A stretch of DNA of 11,752 bases, from assembly GCF_036965165.1 (NCBI RefSeq), contig NZ_JBALOX010000084.1:1-11752 (forward strand). Direction: 5' to 3'. Below, one piece after another: positions 1-7,168 of the stretch (its first letter is position 1; every line of letters starts with the position of its first letter). Both the position numbers and the translations under genes were made by a program. Source of the stretch: Ferdinandcohnia sp036965165. GTDB taxonomy: Bacteria; Bacillota; Bacilli; Bacillales; Bacillaceae_L. The notes below the pieces were generated by a model. It worked only from the letters and a program-made list of their open reading frames with translations, was not told where the DNA came from and ran no database searches.

Positions 1-1
1 A

Positions 2-746
2 ATAATTCCATGTTTGGACGTAAAGGACGGCCGTGTTGTAAAAGGAATTCAGTTTGTCGGGCTTCGTGATGCAGGTGATCCGGTTGAACTCGCAAAATTC
101 TACGATTCCGAAGGTGCAGATGAACTCGTTTTCCTCGATATTTCAGCCTCTCATGAAGGTCGTAAAACAATGGTTGAGGTTGTCGAAAAAGTCGCAGCAG
201 AGCTTGCGATTCCATTTACTGTTGGAGGCGGAATTAATTCCTTGGAGGATATGAAAAAAATCCTTCGTGCGGGTGCGGACAAGGTTTCTTTGAATACGGC
301 AGCTGTTACAAATCCTGACCTAATCAAAGAAGGGGCAGACTTCTTTGGCTCTCAATGCATCGTTATTGCAATTGATGCCAAATATGATGAGGAACTGAGT
401 AAGCTGGCGAGTATACACACACGGTGGGCGCAAAGCAACCGATTGGGAGGTTGTCGCTTGGGCACAAGAAGCAATCAACCGCGGTGCTGGTGAGATGTTA
501 TTAACGAGCATGGACGATGATGGGAGTAAGGATGGCTTTAATCTAGAATTAACAAGACGTGTAAGTGAAGCTGTTTCCGTACCTGTCATCGCATCAGGTG
601 GTGCTGGAAATGCACAGCATTTTGTGGAAGCCTTCACTGAAGGCAAGGCGGACGCAGCCTTAGCCGCAAGCATTTTTCACTACAAAGAAACATCCGTTAA
701 AGAGGTTAAAAATGTTTTAAAAGAGAAAGGGGTCAATGTCCGATGA
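2..746 (+). CDS. hisF: Imidazole glycerol phosphate synthase cyclase subunit HisF (5'-partial, frameshifted)
   Basis: HisF is the cyclase subunit that, with glutaminase HisH, converts PRFAR plus ammonia to imidazole glycerol phosphate and AICAR in cytoplasmic histidine synthesis. The reading frame is already open at base 2 (IIPCLDVKDG), so only about five N-terminal codons lie outside the window. The two catalytic aspartates are visible in CLDVKDG and AIDAKYD, and the phosphate-binding glycine motifs VGGGIN and ASGGAGNA are present. Frame 2 is left after codon 401-403: one extra base near 404 shifts the reading to a premature TGA at 491-493. Dropping that base restores the conserved WRVYTHGGRKATDWEVVAWA stretch, which continues in frame to GVNVR and TGA 744-746. 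The rest is well conserved and the record contains ambiguous bases elsewhere, so a sequencing error is more likely than a true pseudogene. The stop overlaps the hisI start as ATGA. Confidence 0.93.
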
Positions 747-1363
747 ACACACCAGACATTAAATTCGACGAAAAGGGACTTGCTCCAGCTATTGTTCAGG
801 ATGCAATAAGCAAAGAGGTTTTAACACTTGCCTATATGAATGAAGAATCTCTACGAAAGTCTATTGAAACCCGTGAAACTTGGTATTATAGCCGCTCTCG
901 TCAGGAACTTTGGCATAAAGGGGAAACATCAGGTAATACACAAAAGATTATAGATATGAAGTATGACTGTGACAAGGACGCGATTCTTGTTTTAGTTAGG
1001 CCAGTAGGACCTGCATGCCACACTGGAGGCTATACATGTTTTAGTGAATCTCTACTTGGGGAAGCAAAAGGAGTAGCATCTGACCGCTTTGCGATCCTCA
1101 GCGAACTTGAAAAAGTAATCGCGGAGCGCGAAGCAGAAATGCCAGAGGGAGCCTATACGACATACCTATTTGATAAAGGGGTAGACAAGATCCTGAAAAA
1201 AGTCGGTGAAGAAGCTTCTGAAGTAATCATTGCAGCGAAAAACCGTGACCACGAAGAGTTAAAATGGGAGGCTGCAGACTTAATTTATCACTTGCTCGTC
1301 TTACTTCGCGAACAAAAGCTTCCACTTGATGACGTATTGTCTGTTTTACAAAAAAGAAGATAA
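743..1363 (+). CDS. hisI: Bifunctional phosphoribosyl-AMP cyclohydrolase / phosphoribosyl-ATP pyrophosphatase HisI(E)
   Basis: This is a fused two-domain enzyme for the second and third steps of histidine synthesis, of about 206 residues, close to the usual length in Bacillus. The N-terminal cyclohydrolase domain (about 1-110) has TWYYSRSRQELWHKGETSG (47-64ish), the metal-binding DCDKD (75-79), and cysteine/histidine ligands in PACHTGGYTCF (90-100). The C-terminal pyrophosphohydrolase domain (about 115-206) has the all-alpha MazG-like signature KVGEEASEVIIAAK (153-166) and WEAADLIYHLL (175-185), with acidic residues that bind magnesium. ATG 743 overlaps the hisF stop by four bases (ATGA), which suggests translational coupling, and an AAAGGGG ribosome binding site lies in the end of hisF. 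It is the last gene of the his operon here, since a terminator hairpin follows within about 10 bases. The reading frame is intact. Confidence 0.95.
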   Translation: MNTPDIKFDEKGLAPAIVQDAISKEVLTLAYMNEESLRKSIETRETWYYSRSRQELWHKGETSGNTQKIIDMKYDCDKDAILVLVRPVGPACHTGGYTCFSESLLGEAKGVASDRFAILSELEKVIAEREAEMPEGAYTTYLFDKGVDKILKKVGEEASEVIIAAKNRDHEELKWEAADLIYHLLVLLREQKLPLDDVLSVLQKRR

Positions 1364-1373
1364 CTTTTTCCTT

Positions 1374-1404
1374 AGGGTGCTTATCCACAAATAAGCACCC
1401 TTTA
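1374..1404 (+). terminator. Rho-independent terminator of the his operon
   Basis: A perfect 11-bp stem (AGGGTGCTTAT at 1374-1384 with ATAAGCACCCT at 1391-1401) has a six-base loop CCACAA and is followed by a short T-rich run (TTTATCT). It sits 10 bases after the hisI stop. The T-tract is weak. The loop and upper stem also form a perfect DnaA-box 9-mer (1381-1389), so the site may serve two roles. Confidence 0.8.
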
Positions 1405-1565
1405 TCTAATCCTTTATTTTCCTGGAAATTTAATAAATTATCCACGATATCCACACTATCCACAATTAAGTCTTCGTTTTTGTGCATATGTCCCTCAAAT
1501 TCAGTAACCGCACTAGATTATTCACATAAAGTAAAGAGTTGTTCACATCACCCGCATTACCCACA
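1381..1565 (+). promoter_or_regulatory. DnaA-box cluster
   Basis: Eight 9-mers within 185 bases match TTATCCACA with at most one mismatch, or match TTATNCACA exactly or with one change. Plus strand: TTATCCACA 1381-1389 (perfect), TTATCCACG 1438-1446, ATATCCACA 1447-1455, CTATCCACA 1456-1464, TTATTCACA 1518-1526, TTGTTCACA 1539-1547, TTACCCACA 1557-1565. Minus strand: ATATGCACA at 1489-1481. The boxes at 1438-1464 abut with no spacer, as a three-unit direct repeat. Nearly all face the same way, towards the TPR gene. DnaA-box clusters outside oriC are known in B. subtilis, where they titrate DnaA or regulate neighbouring genes. No gene of the replication origin is nearby, so this is more likely such an outlying cluster than oriC. 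Confidence 0.72.
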
Positions 1566-1635
1566 AATTACCATGCATATTTCTTGAAAAGAATTTACTT
1601 TTAGCCAAGCAACCCTATGTGTAACAGGTTTAATG

Positions 1636-1644
1636 TGGTATACT
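1636..1644 (+). promoter_or_regulatory. Putative sigma-A extended -10 promoter for the TPR gene
   Basis: TGGTATACT is an extended -10 element (TGN plus TATACT at 1639-1644), one mismatch from TATAAT. There is no good TTGACA-type -35 at 17 bp, which an extended -10 can tolerate. Transcription would start near 1651, about 65 bases before the TPR gene and about 75 bases after the last DnaA box. The call rests on motif match only. Confidence 0.45.
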
Positions 1645-1667
1645 ACGTTGGGAAATAATTTTATTCG

Positions 1668-1687
1668 GGAGGGGATCAAACCCCTCC
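1668..1687 (+). other. GC-rich hairpin in the 5' leader of the TPR gene
   Basis: GGAGGGG (1668-1674) and CCCCTCC (1681-1687) form a perfect 7-bp stem with loop ATCAAA. It lies 18 bases upstream of the real ribosome binding site (GGAGG 1706-1710). No T-run follows directly, although a T-tract occurs at 1700-1705, so simple termination is unlikely. The left arm resembles a Shine-Dalgarno sequence locked in a stem. It may be a stabilising or regulatory leader structure. Confidence 0.4.
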
Positions 1688-1716
1688 TGTTCATTTGACT
1701 TTTTTGGAGGACCCTG

Positions 1717-3207
1717 ATGGAAAAACAAAACAGAAAAGAAAGACAGCATGCATCAAAAGTAATTCCGTTTATCCAGACGGGAGAATATTATTTTAAAAAA
1801 GGATTAAAGGCGTATCGCCAGCATGATATATATAAATCGATTAAACATTTTAAACGGGCGATTGAGCTTGAACCGAAAGAGCCGATGTTTTTATGTCAAT
1901 TATCGGTTGCACTAACAGAAATCGGTGACTATGTACTATCAAATCAGTATCTTACTAAAATAGTGGATGATCCAAATTTTGATATGCCTGAGTGCTTTTA
2001 TTTTATGGCCAATAATTATGCACATTTAGGTTTGTTCCAAGAGGCTGGAAAGCATGCAGAATGGTATTTGGATCGTGAACCTGATGGAGACTTTGCGGAG
2101 GATGCCGAGGATTTACTAGATCTATTGCGCCTCGAAGATGTTGACTTTGATGATCCTACCAACCAGCAGGATGAACTTATCGTGAAGCAGGAACAAGCGC
2201 GTGAATACCTTGAAACAGGAAGATTGGACGAAGCGTTGACCCTTTTGAAGGAAATCATTCGTGAGTACCCGGAATTTTGGTCTGCTTATAATAATTTAGC
2301 GCTTGCCCATTTTTATTCAGGCGATGTGGAAAATGCATCTGAGATTCTTGATGAGGTTTTAAGTAAAAATCCTGGGAATCTTCATGCACTCTGTAATTCC
2401 CTTGTCTTTTTGTATTATCAGCGTAAAAATCAGCAGGTAAAAGAGCTGACGAAGCGATTATCACTTATTCATCCGATTCTATTTGAGCATCGTTATAAGC
2501 TCGGTGCAACTTTTGGGTTAATCGGACGTCATGATCTTGCTTATAAATGGCTGCGGAATCTACATCGTAGCGGCTTTGAAGGGGACGAAACCTTCTATTA
2601 CTGGCTGTCCTATTCTGCCTATTTTACGGAACATCATGATGTTGCCAAAAATGCATGGAAACGAGTGCTTGAGGAAAATCCAAGTAAAAAGGGTTCCGCT
2701 CCATGGGAATCTGACCGTACAAAACCAATAAGTGATGTTCTCGATCGTTGGTTAACCGGCGATTTTATTGAGGAACGCTTATATGGTTTATTTTTAGCGA
2801 GCAAAACAAATTCATCTCTGGCACGTAAGGATTTAAAACATATTCAATTTCATGCGACACTGGAGCAGGAATTTGCAAACTATGTGTTTACAAAAAAGAA
2901 AAAAACGGGAAAAATTCCGTCTTACATCATTGATGGCTACAATATTGCAGATACTTTATTTACAAAAAATAAACACGATGAATCTGCAAATGAAGAGCTT
3001 TATTTAACATGGTTGATGATATACGATGAGGCAGTTAAACGTCAGTTCAATGTGTCTAATTGGGAGGCATGGGCTGCTGCAACGGAATACATTTGGCGTA
3101 ATCATCAGTCACGGACTATTACACAAAAGCAGGTTGCGGAAAAATATAAAATTTCGAAAGCAACGGTCATGAAATATGTGAAATTTGTTAAAGAACTCCT
3201 ACACTGA
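1717..3207 (+). CDS. TPR-repeat protein with C-terminal helix-turn-helix-like segment (YvcD-like)
   Basis: This is a soluble protein of 496 residues with no signal peptide or membrane segment. Tetratricopeptide-type helical pairs are visible at about 23-56 (YYFKKGLKAYRQHD, KHFKRAIELEP), 154-187 and 188-221 (AYNNLALAHFYSGD), with degenerate copies to about 320. A highly acidic linker lies at 126-155. The C-terminal 100 residues are not TPR-like: SYIIDGYNIADTL is followed by a stretch at 466-494 (TITQKQVAEKYKISKATVMK) with the layout of a helix-turn-helix. It resembles the YvcD family, which as far as I recall is conserved beside trxB in Bacillus and lacks an assigned function. ATG 1717 follows GGAGG at a six-base spacing. 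It has its own promoter region and lies downstream of the DnaA-box cluster. TPR domains usually bind proteins, and the tail may bind DNA, but neither role is shown. Confidence 0.85.
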   Translation: MEKQNRKERQHASKVIPFIQTGEYYFKKGLKAYRQHDIYKSIKHFKRAIELEPKEPMFLCQLSVALTEIGDYVLSNQYLTKIVDDPNFDMPECFYFMANNYAHLGLFQEAGKHAEWYLDREPDGDFAEDAEDLLDLLRLEDVDFDDPTNQQDELIVKQEQAREYLETGRLDEALTLLKEIIREYPEFWSAYNNLALAHFYSGDVENASEILDEVLSKNPGNLHALCNSLVFLYYQRKNQQVKELTKRLSLIHPILFEHRYKLGATFGLIGRHDLAYKWLRNLHRSGFEGDETFYYWLSYSAYFTEHHDVAKNAWKRVLEENPSKKGSAPWESDRTKPISDVLDRWLTGDFIEERLYGLFLASKTNSSLARKDLKHIQFHATLEQEFANYVFTKKKKTGKIPSYIIDGYNIADTLFTKNKHDESANEELYLTWLMIYDEAVKRQFNVSNWEAWAAATEYIWRNHQSRTITQKQVAEKYKISKATVMKYVKFVKELLH

Positions 3208-3308
3208 GCATATTAATAGCGGATTTTGTCAGAATTTTATAGGATAGGGGTAGGAAATACTAAACGATATATCAAATTCCACCCATGGAAATAAGGAGAG
3301 ACGAAAAA

Positions 3309-4253
3309 ATGACGGAAGAAAAAATTTATGATGTCATTATTATCGGTGCTGGACCAGCAGGTATGACTGCTGCCGTATATACATCTCGTGCAAACCTATC
3401 AACATTGATGCTTGAGCGTGGGATTCCGGGCGGTCAAATGGCAAACACAGAGGAAGTTGAAAACTATCCAGGCTTTGATCATATTTTAGGACCTGAGTTA
3501 TCCACAAAAATGTTCGAGCACGCGAAAAAGTTCGGTGCAGAGTATGCGTATGGTGATATAAAGGAAGTCATCGATGGGGAAGAATATAAAACTGTTGTTG
3601 CAGGTAGTAAAGAATATAAAGCTCGTGCTGTAATTATCTCAACTGGTGCGGAGTATAAGAAAATTGGTGTACCGGGTGAAAAAGAACTTGGTGGCCGTGG
3701 CGTTTCTTATTGTGCAGTATGTGACGGAGCATTCTTTAAAAACAGAGAGCTTGTTGTTATTGGTGGCGGAGACTCTGCGGTTGAAGAAGGGGTGTACTTA
3801 ACACGTTTTGCTACTAAGGTAACAATCGTACACCGCCGTGACGAGCTGCGTGCACAAAAAATCCTTCAACAACGTGCATTCGATAACGAAAAAGTGGAAT
3901 TCATCTGGAATCACACAGTTAAAGAAATTAACGAAAAAGACGGCAAGGTTGGTAGTCTAACTCTTGTGAATACACAAACGGGTGAGGAAATGGAGTATGG
4001 CGCAGATGGCGTATTCGTCTACGTTGGTATGCTTCCACTTTCAAAACCATTTGAAGCTCTAGGCATCACAAACGAAAATGGTTATATCGAAACAAATGAA
4101 AAAATGGAAACAAAAGTACCTGGCATCTTTGCAGCAGGCGATATCCGTGAAAAGTCACTTCGCCAAATCGTAACAGCAACAGGCGACGGAAGCATCGCTG
4201 CTCAAACCGCTCAGCATTATATAGAAGAACTATTTGAAAAAATAAAAGCATGA
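3309..4253 (+). CDS. trxB: Thioredoxin-disulfide reductase TrxB
   Basis: This cytoplasmic FAD flavoenzyme passes electrons from NADPH to thioredoxin. At 314 residues it has the usual low-molecular-weight length. Visible motifs in order are the FAD-binding GAGPAG (13-18), the redox-active CAVC (135-138, followed by DGAFF), the NADPH-binding GGGDSA (152-157) with HRRDELR (175-181) for the 2'-phosphate, and the second FAD motif GIFAAGDIR (272-280). The start is ATG 3309, which follows AAGGAGAG (about 3292-3299) at proper spacing. An upstream in-frame ATG at 3285 lies before that ribosome binding site and would add eight residues not typical of the family. The gene is 101 bases after the TPR gene, with no clear terminator between them, so read-through is possible. 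I see no convincing separate promoter. A strong terminator follows. Confidence 0.97.
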   Translation: MTEEKIYDVIIIGAGPAGMTAAVYTSRANLSTLMLERGIPGGQMANTEEVENYPGFDHILGPELSTKMFEHAKKFGAEYAYGDIKEVIDGEEYKTVVAGSKEYKARAVIISTGAEYKKIGVPGEKELGGRGVSYCAVCDGAFFKNRELVVIGGGDSAVEEGVYLTRFATKVTIVHRRDELRAQKILQQRAFDNEKVEFIWNHTVKEINEKDGKVGSLTLVNTQTGEEMEYGADGVFVYVGMLPLSKPFEALGITNENGYIETNEKMETKVPGIFAAGDIREKSLRQIVTATGDGSIAAQTAQHYIEELFEKIKA

Positions 4254-4258
4254 TACCG

Positions 4259-4297
4259 AAAGCACCTCCGAACATCTTCGTTTGGAGGTGTTTTTTT
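4259..4297 (+). terminator. Rho-independent terminator of trxB
   Basis: An 11-bp stem (4263-4273 with 4280-4290, core CACCTCC/GGAGGTG, one G-T pair) with loop ATCTTC is followed by seven Ts at 4291-4297. It starts about 10 bases after the trxB stop. It isolates trxB from the sigma-54 promoter that begins five bases after the T-run. Confidence 0.9.
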
Positions 4298-4301
4298 ATT
4301 T

Positions 4302-4319
4302 TTGGCACGGTATTTGCAT
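4302..4319 (+). promoter_or_regulatory. Sigma-54 (SigL) -24/-12 promoter of the amidohydrolase-potD unit
   Basis: TTGGCACGGTATTTGCAT matches the sigma-54 consensus TTGGCACG-N4-TTGCA at every conserved position, with GG (4304-4305) and GC (4316-4317) exactly 10 bases apart. The expected start near 4328 gives a leader of about 35 nt to the TTG at 4363. It is the best match of the four in the window. Confidence 0.9.
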
Positions 4320-4362
4320 AATAAATTCACGATAGATTTAGTTATTTGAGGGGGATTGCGGG

Positions 4363-6003
4363 TTGTATGCAGATATTATTATAAAAGGAAATGCGATCTT
4401 TACAGGGAATGAGTCTTATCCAATTAAAGGAGCCGTTGTGATCAAGGACGATAGAATCCTTAGTGTGAGCAAGATTGAAAACGTGAGTGATTATATGGGT
4501 CCGCACACAAGGGTCATTGATTCAGGTGATAAGCTTGTTTTACCCGGATTTCATGATTTCCATTTGCATCTTGTGTTGGGAAGTATGTTTAGCGAATTCA
4601 CCACACTTACAGAATGTTCATCAGAAGAAATGGCTGCTCAAAAAATGTATCAATATGCACAAGAGAATCCAAATGAACCTTGGATATTGGGATTTGGTTG
4701 GCATCATGTACGGTGGCCAGGGAAACAAACCCCTACCCGCCACTCGCTTGACCAACTCATATCCGACCGACCGGTGTTCCTCTTAAATGAGGAGGCACAT
4801 AGTGCATGGGTAAATTCAAAAGCCCTTAAACTTTTAAACATCACGAGTGAAACGGAAGACCCACCATTTGGTTTAATTGAACGTGATAAGTATGGTGAAC
4901 CTACTGGATTTTTATATGAAACTGCTGTAAAGCTTGTTGCTGAAAAAGCCTATCGATTCTCAGAAGAAAAACAGCGAAAATTAATGGATGCTTTTTTAAA
5001 AAATACGGCTTTCTACGGAATTACATCAGTAAGCGATATGCTCCCACTGCCTGGCTTTGAATTAGGTACTCCATCCTTCTATGCGACATATGAAAAAAAA
5101 GGCAAATTAACAACAAGAATCCACTTTTTATCTGCTCTCGATGGGGACCTGTCGAAGGCAAAATCTTATCGTGAACTATATCAATCCGATAAGTTGCAGT
5201 TTTCCGGCTTGAAACAATTTATTGACGGGGTTCCAAATACGTACACGGGTTATTTAATAGAGCCTTATTCAGACAGACCTGATACAAGAGGCGGCATATT
5301 GTTTGAAGAAGAAACGTATATGAAATGGATAAAAGAAGCCGATAAGGAAGGATTTCGGATTCGACTGCACGCATGTGGGGATGGGGCAGTTCGATTTGGA
5401 CTGGATTGCTATGAAGCAGCCCAGAAGCAAAATGGAAAGAGGGATTCTAGACATACGATTGAGCATATTGAGGTTATTCATCCTGATGATATCAACCGTT
5501 TTGAGGAGCTTCAAGTCATTGCATCGATACAGCCTGAGCATATGAGTGCTGAATCAATGGAGGGACATACATATCTTGATCGACTTGGGCCGGAACGTTC
5601 TCGTTATACATGGCCAATTGGATCGCTGAAAAGAAGTGGTGCACCCATTGCTTTTAGCAGTGACTATCCGGTTGTGGATATGAACCCGATGATTGAAATC
5701 TACCGTGCGGTAACAAGAAGAAATGCAGACGGAACACCAAATGAAGGTTGGAATCCACAAGAAAAAATAACACTAGCAGAAGCCCTACAGTTTTACACAA
5801 AAGCGCCTGCTTACGGAAATTTCCGCGAGAATGACCTAGGAACTTTAGAGGTTGGAAAAAAGGCAGATGTAGCCATATTGGATAGAAATCTATTTTCAGT
5901 AGATGTGAATGAGATTTTAGATACGAAGGTTGCGATGACAATTATGGATGGAAAAATCATTTACACAAGAGAACAAACAAAAAAGCTTGAAGGGGCAATG
6001 TGA
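4363..6003 (+). CDS. Metal-dependent amidohydrolase, YtcJ-like (amidohydrolase family 3)
   Basis: This is a cytoplasmic hydrolase of 546 residues, close to YtcJ-type length. The N-terminal beta-sandwich segment (about 1-60) leads to LPGFHDFHLHL, whose HxH pair H67/H69 would bind metal. Other candidate ligands are K284 in LKQFIDG (possibly carbamylated), H336 in RLHACGDGA, H364/H368 in RHTIEHIEV, and D434 in FSSDYPV. The C-terminus returns to the sandwich with GTLEVGKKADVAILD (493-507). These features support hydrolysis of an amide or similar C-N bond, but the substrate cannot be read from sequence. Its place in a sigma-54 unit with potD and near a PuuB-like oxidase suggests an acylated or glutamylated polyamine product (inference). 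TTG 4363 is the start, since it follows GAGGGGG at eight bases; ATG 4367 is out of frame. The stop TGA touches the potD ATG. Confidence 0.85.
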   Translation: MYADIIIKGNAIFTGNESYPIKGAVVIKDDRILSVSKIENVSDYMGPHTRVIDSGDKLVLPGFHDFHLHLVLGSMFSEFTTLTECSSEEMAAQKMYQYAQENPNEPWILGFGWHHVRWPGKQTPTRHSLDQLISDRPVFLLNEEAHSAWVNSKALKLLNITSETEDPPFGLIERDKYGEPTGFLYETAVKLVAEKAYRFSEEKQRKLMDAFLKNTAFYGITSVSDMLPLPGFELGTPSFYATYEKKGKLTTRIHFLSALDGDLSKAKSYRELYQSDKLQFSGLKQFIDGVPNTYTGYLIEPYSDRPDTRGGILFEEETYMKWIKEADKEGFRIRLHACGDGAVRFGLDCYEAAQKQNGKRDSRHTIEHIEVIHPDDINRFEELQVIASIQPEHMSAESMEGHTYLDRLGPERSRYTWPIGSLKRSGAPIAFSSDYPVVDMNPMIEIYRAVTRRNADGTPNEGWNPQEKITLAEALQFYTKAPAYGNFRENDLGTLEVGKKADVAILDRNLFSVDVNEILDTKVAMTIMDGKIIYTREQTKKLEGAM

Positions 6004-7071
6004 ATGGATAAGAAAATGAAACTAGTCGCAATTGCATTTGTTTTCATAATGATGACATTTTTATCCGCGTGTGGGGGAAGTGAAGCTGGAGGAGCAAAGA
6101 AAAAGGATGAAAAAGTATTAAATTTATTTAACTGGGCGGAATATTTACCACAGGAAGTGATTGATCAATTTGAAGAAGAGACGGGAATAAAGGTTAATTA
6201 CGATGCGTATTCAAGCAATGAGGAAATGATGGCAAAATTACAAGCAGGAAATACACAATACGATATTGCCGTAGCCACGACATTTTTCGTTGATATCCTA
6301 TTAAAACAAGATTTAATTCAAAAAATGAATAAAGAAAATATCCCAAATGTTAAAAACTTAGATTCTAAATTTACGTCAGCAGAATTTGATAAAGAGGGGG
6401 ACTATTTTATTCCATATCTATGGGGTTCAGGTGTTTTATTTCAGAATACAGACCTCGTTGATTTTGAGATAAAGGGCTATAAGGATCTATTTAGACCTGA
6501 GCTTAAGGATAAAATTGTCTTACCTGATGACCAACGGGGTGTAATCGGGTTAGCCTTACAAATGCTTGGTTATTCCATGAATACAACGGACGAAAAAGAA
6601 TTAGCAGAAGCGAAAGAAAAGCTTTTAGAGCTTCGTCCAAATATAAGGGCATTTAATACAGAGCCTAAAACGATGATGATATCAGGAGATGTCGCAGCAG
6701 GAATGGCTTGGACAGCCGAGGTATTTAATGCCCAAAAAGAAAATCCAGCCATTGTTCCGATTATTCCAGAAGAAGGCCTCATGGTTTTCCATGATAATTT
6801 CGTCATTCCAAAAGGTGCACCACATCTTGCAAATGCGGAAAAATTTATTGATTTCTTACTTCGCCCTGAAATCAGTAAAATCATTTCAACAACTTATCCG
6901 TACGGAAATCCTAACTCTGAAGCATACAAACTACTTCCGGAGGATTTAAAAAATAATAAAGTCGTATATCCAGATCTCGGGCAAGTTACAAATGTTCAAC
7001 AAGCGCTTGATATTGGGGAAGCAACACAACTGTACGACCGGATTTATAGTGAATTAAAAGCTGGTAACTAG
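6004..7071 (+). CDS. potD: Spermidine/putrescine-type ABC transporter substrate-binding lipoprotein (PotD/PotF-like)
   Basis: This is the extracellular lipid-anchored receptor of a polyamine importer. The signal peptide (1-22) ends in lipobox LSAC (20-23), with C23 as the lipidated cysteine. The mature protein is a two-lobed binding fold, and the start NLFNWAEYLP (40-49) is the family signature at the ligand cleft. Candidate ligand residues are W44 and Y47, W236 and E239 in AWTAEV, and F262/D264 in FHDN. From memory, E. coli PotD has a tryptophan where F262 lies, while PotF has phenylalanine, and PotF also has W-x-x-D where W236-x-x-E239 lies. That hints at a putrescine-like diamine ligand. 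The length of 355 residues is normal. ATG 6004 immediately follows the amidohydrolase TGA, with AGGGG at 5991-5995 as ribosome binding site, so the two genes are co-transcribed from the 4302 promoter. Confidence 0.93.
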   Translation: MDKKMKLVAIAFVFIMMTFLSACGGSEAGGAKKKDEKVLNLFNWAEYLPQEVIDQFEEETGIKVNYDAYSSNEEMMAKLQAGNTQYDIAVATTFFVDILLKQDLIQKMNKENIPNVKNLDSKFTSAEFDKEGDYFIPYLWGSGVLFQNTDLVDFEIKGYKDLFRPELKDKIVLPDDQRGVIGLALQMLGYSMNTTDEKELAEAKEKLLELRPNIRAFNTEPKTMMISGDVAAGMAWTAEVFNAQKENPAIVPIIPEEGLMVFHDNFVIPKGAPHLANAEKFIDFLLRPEISKIISTTYPYGNPNSEAYKLLPEDLKNNKVVYPDLGQVTNVQQALDIGEATQLYDRIYSELKAGN

Positions 7072-7076
7072 AGTGT

Positions 7077-7113
7077 AAATGGTGGATTCGTATAAACGGG
7101 TCCGCCATTTTGG
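7077..7113 (+). terminator. Hairpin after potD, possible weak terminator abutting the potA promoter
   Basis: A 14-bp stem (7077-7090 with 7097-7110, three G-T pairs) has loop TATAAA and ends in only four Ts (7108-7111). It starts six bases after the potD stop. The distal arm runs into the -24 element of the next promoter, so this may be a leaky terminator, and some read-through from potD into potA is plausible. Confidence 0.6.
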
Positions 7114-7127
7114 CATGTTTTTTGCAA
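7110..7127 (+). promoter_or_regulatory. Sigma-54 (SigL) -24/-12 promoter of potA
   Basis: TTGGCATGTTTTTTGCAA has GG (7112-7113) and GC (7124-7125) separated by exactly 10 bases, with TTGGCATG and TTGCA matching the consensus. The predicted start near 7136 gives a leader of about 33 nt to ATG 7169. Confidence 0.85.
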
Positions 7128-7168
7128 CTAATACTTACAAAGATACCAACGAGGGGGAGGATAATGTA

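Noticed and set aside
1438..1464. Three tandem 9-bp units considered as a CRISPR or simple repeat
   Set aside because: The units are too short and have no spacers. The 9-mer is the DnaA box, and other copies lie nearby with varied spacing.
1381..1565. Chromosomal replication origin (oriC)
   Set aside because: There is no dnaA, dnaN or other origin-linked gene, and no clear AT-rich unwinding region with DnaA-trio pattern. Flanking genes are his, TPR and trxB.
3208..3308. Separate trxB promoter or TPR terminator in the 101-base gap
   Set aside because: No -35/-10 pair with acceptable spacing and no stable U-tailed hairpin could be found. Co-transcription is possible but unproven.
7079..7168. 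In-frame extension of PotA to ATG 7079
   Set aside because: It would include the hairpin and the sigma-54 promoter. ATG 7169 has the strong ribosome binding site and fits family length.
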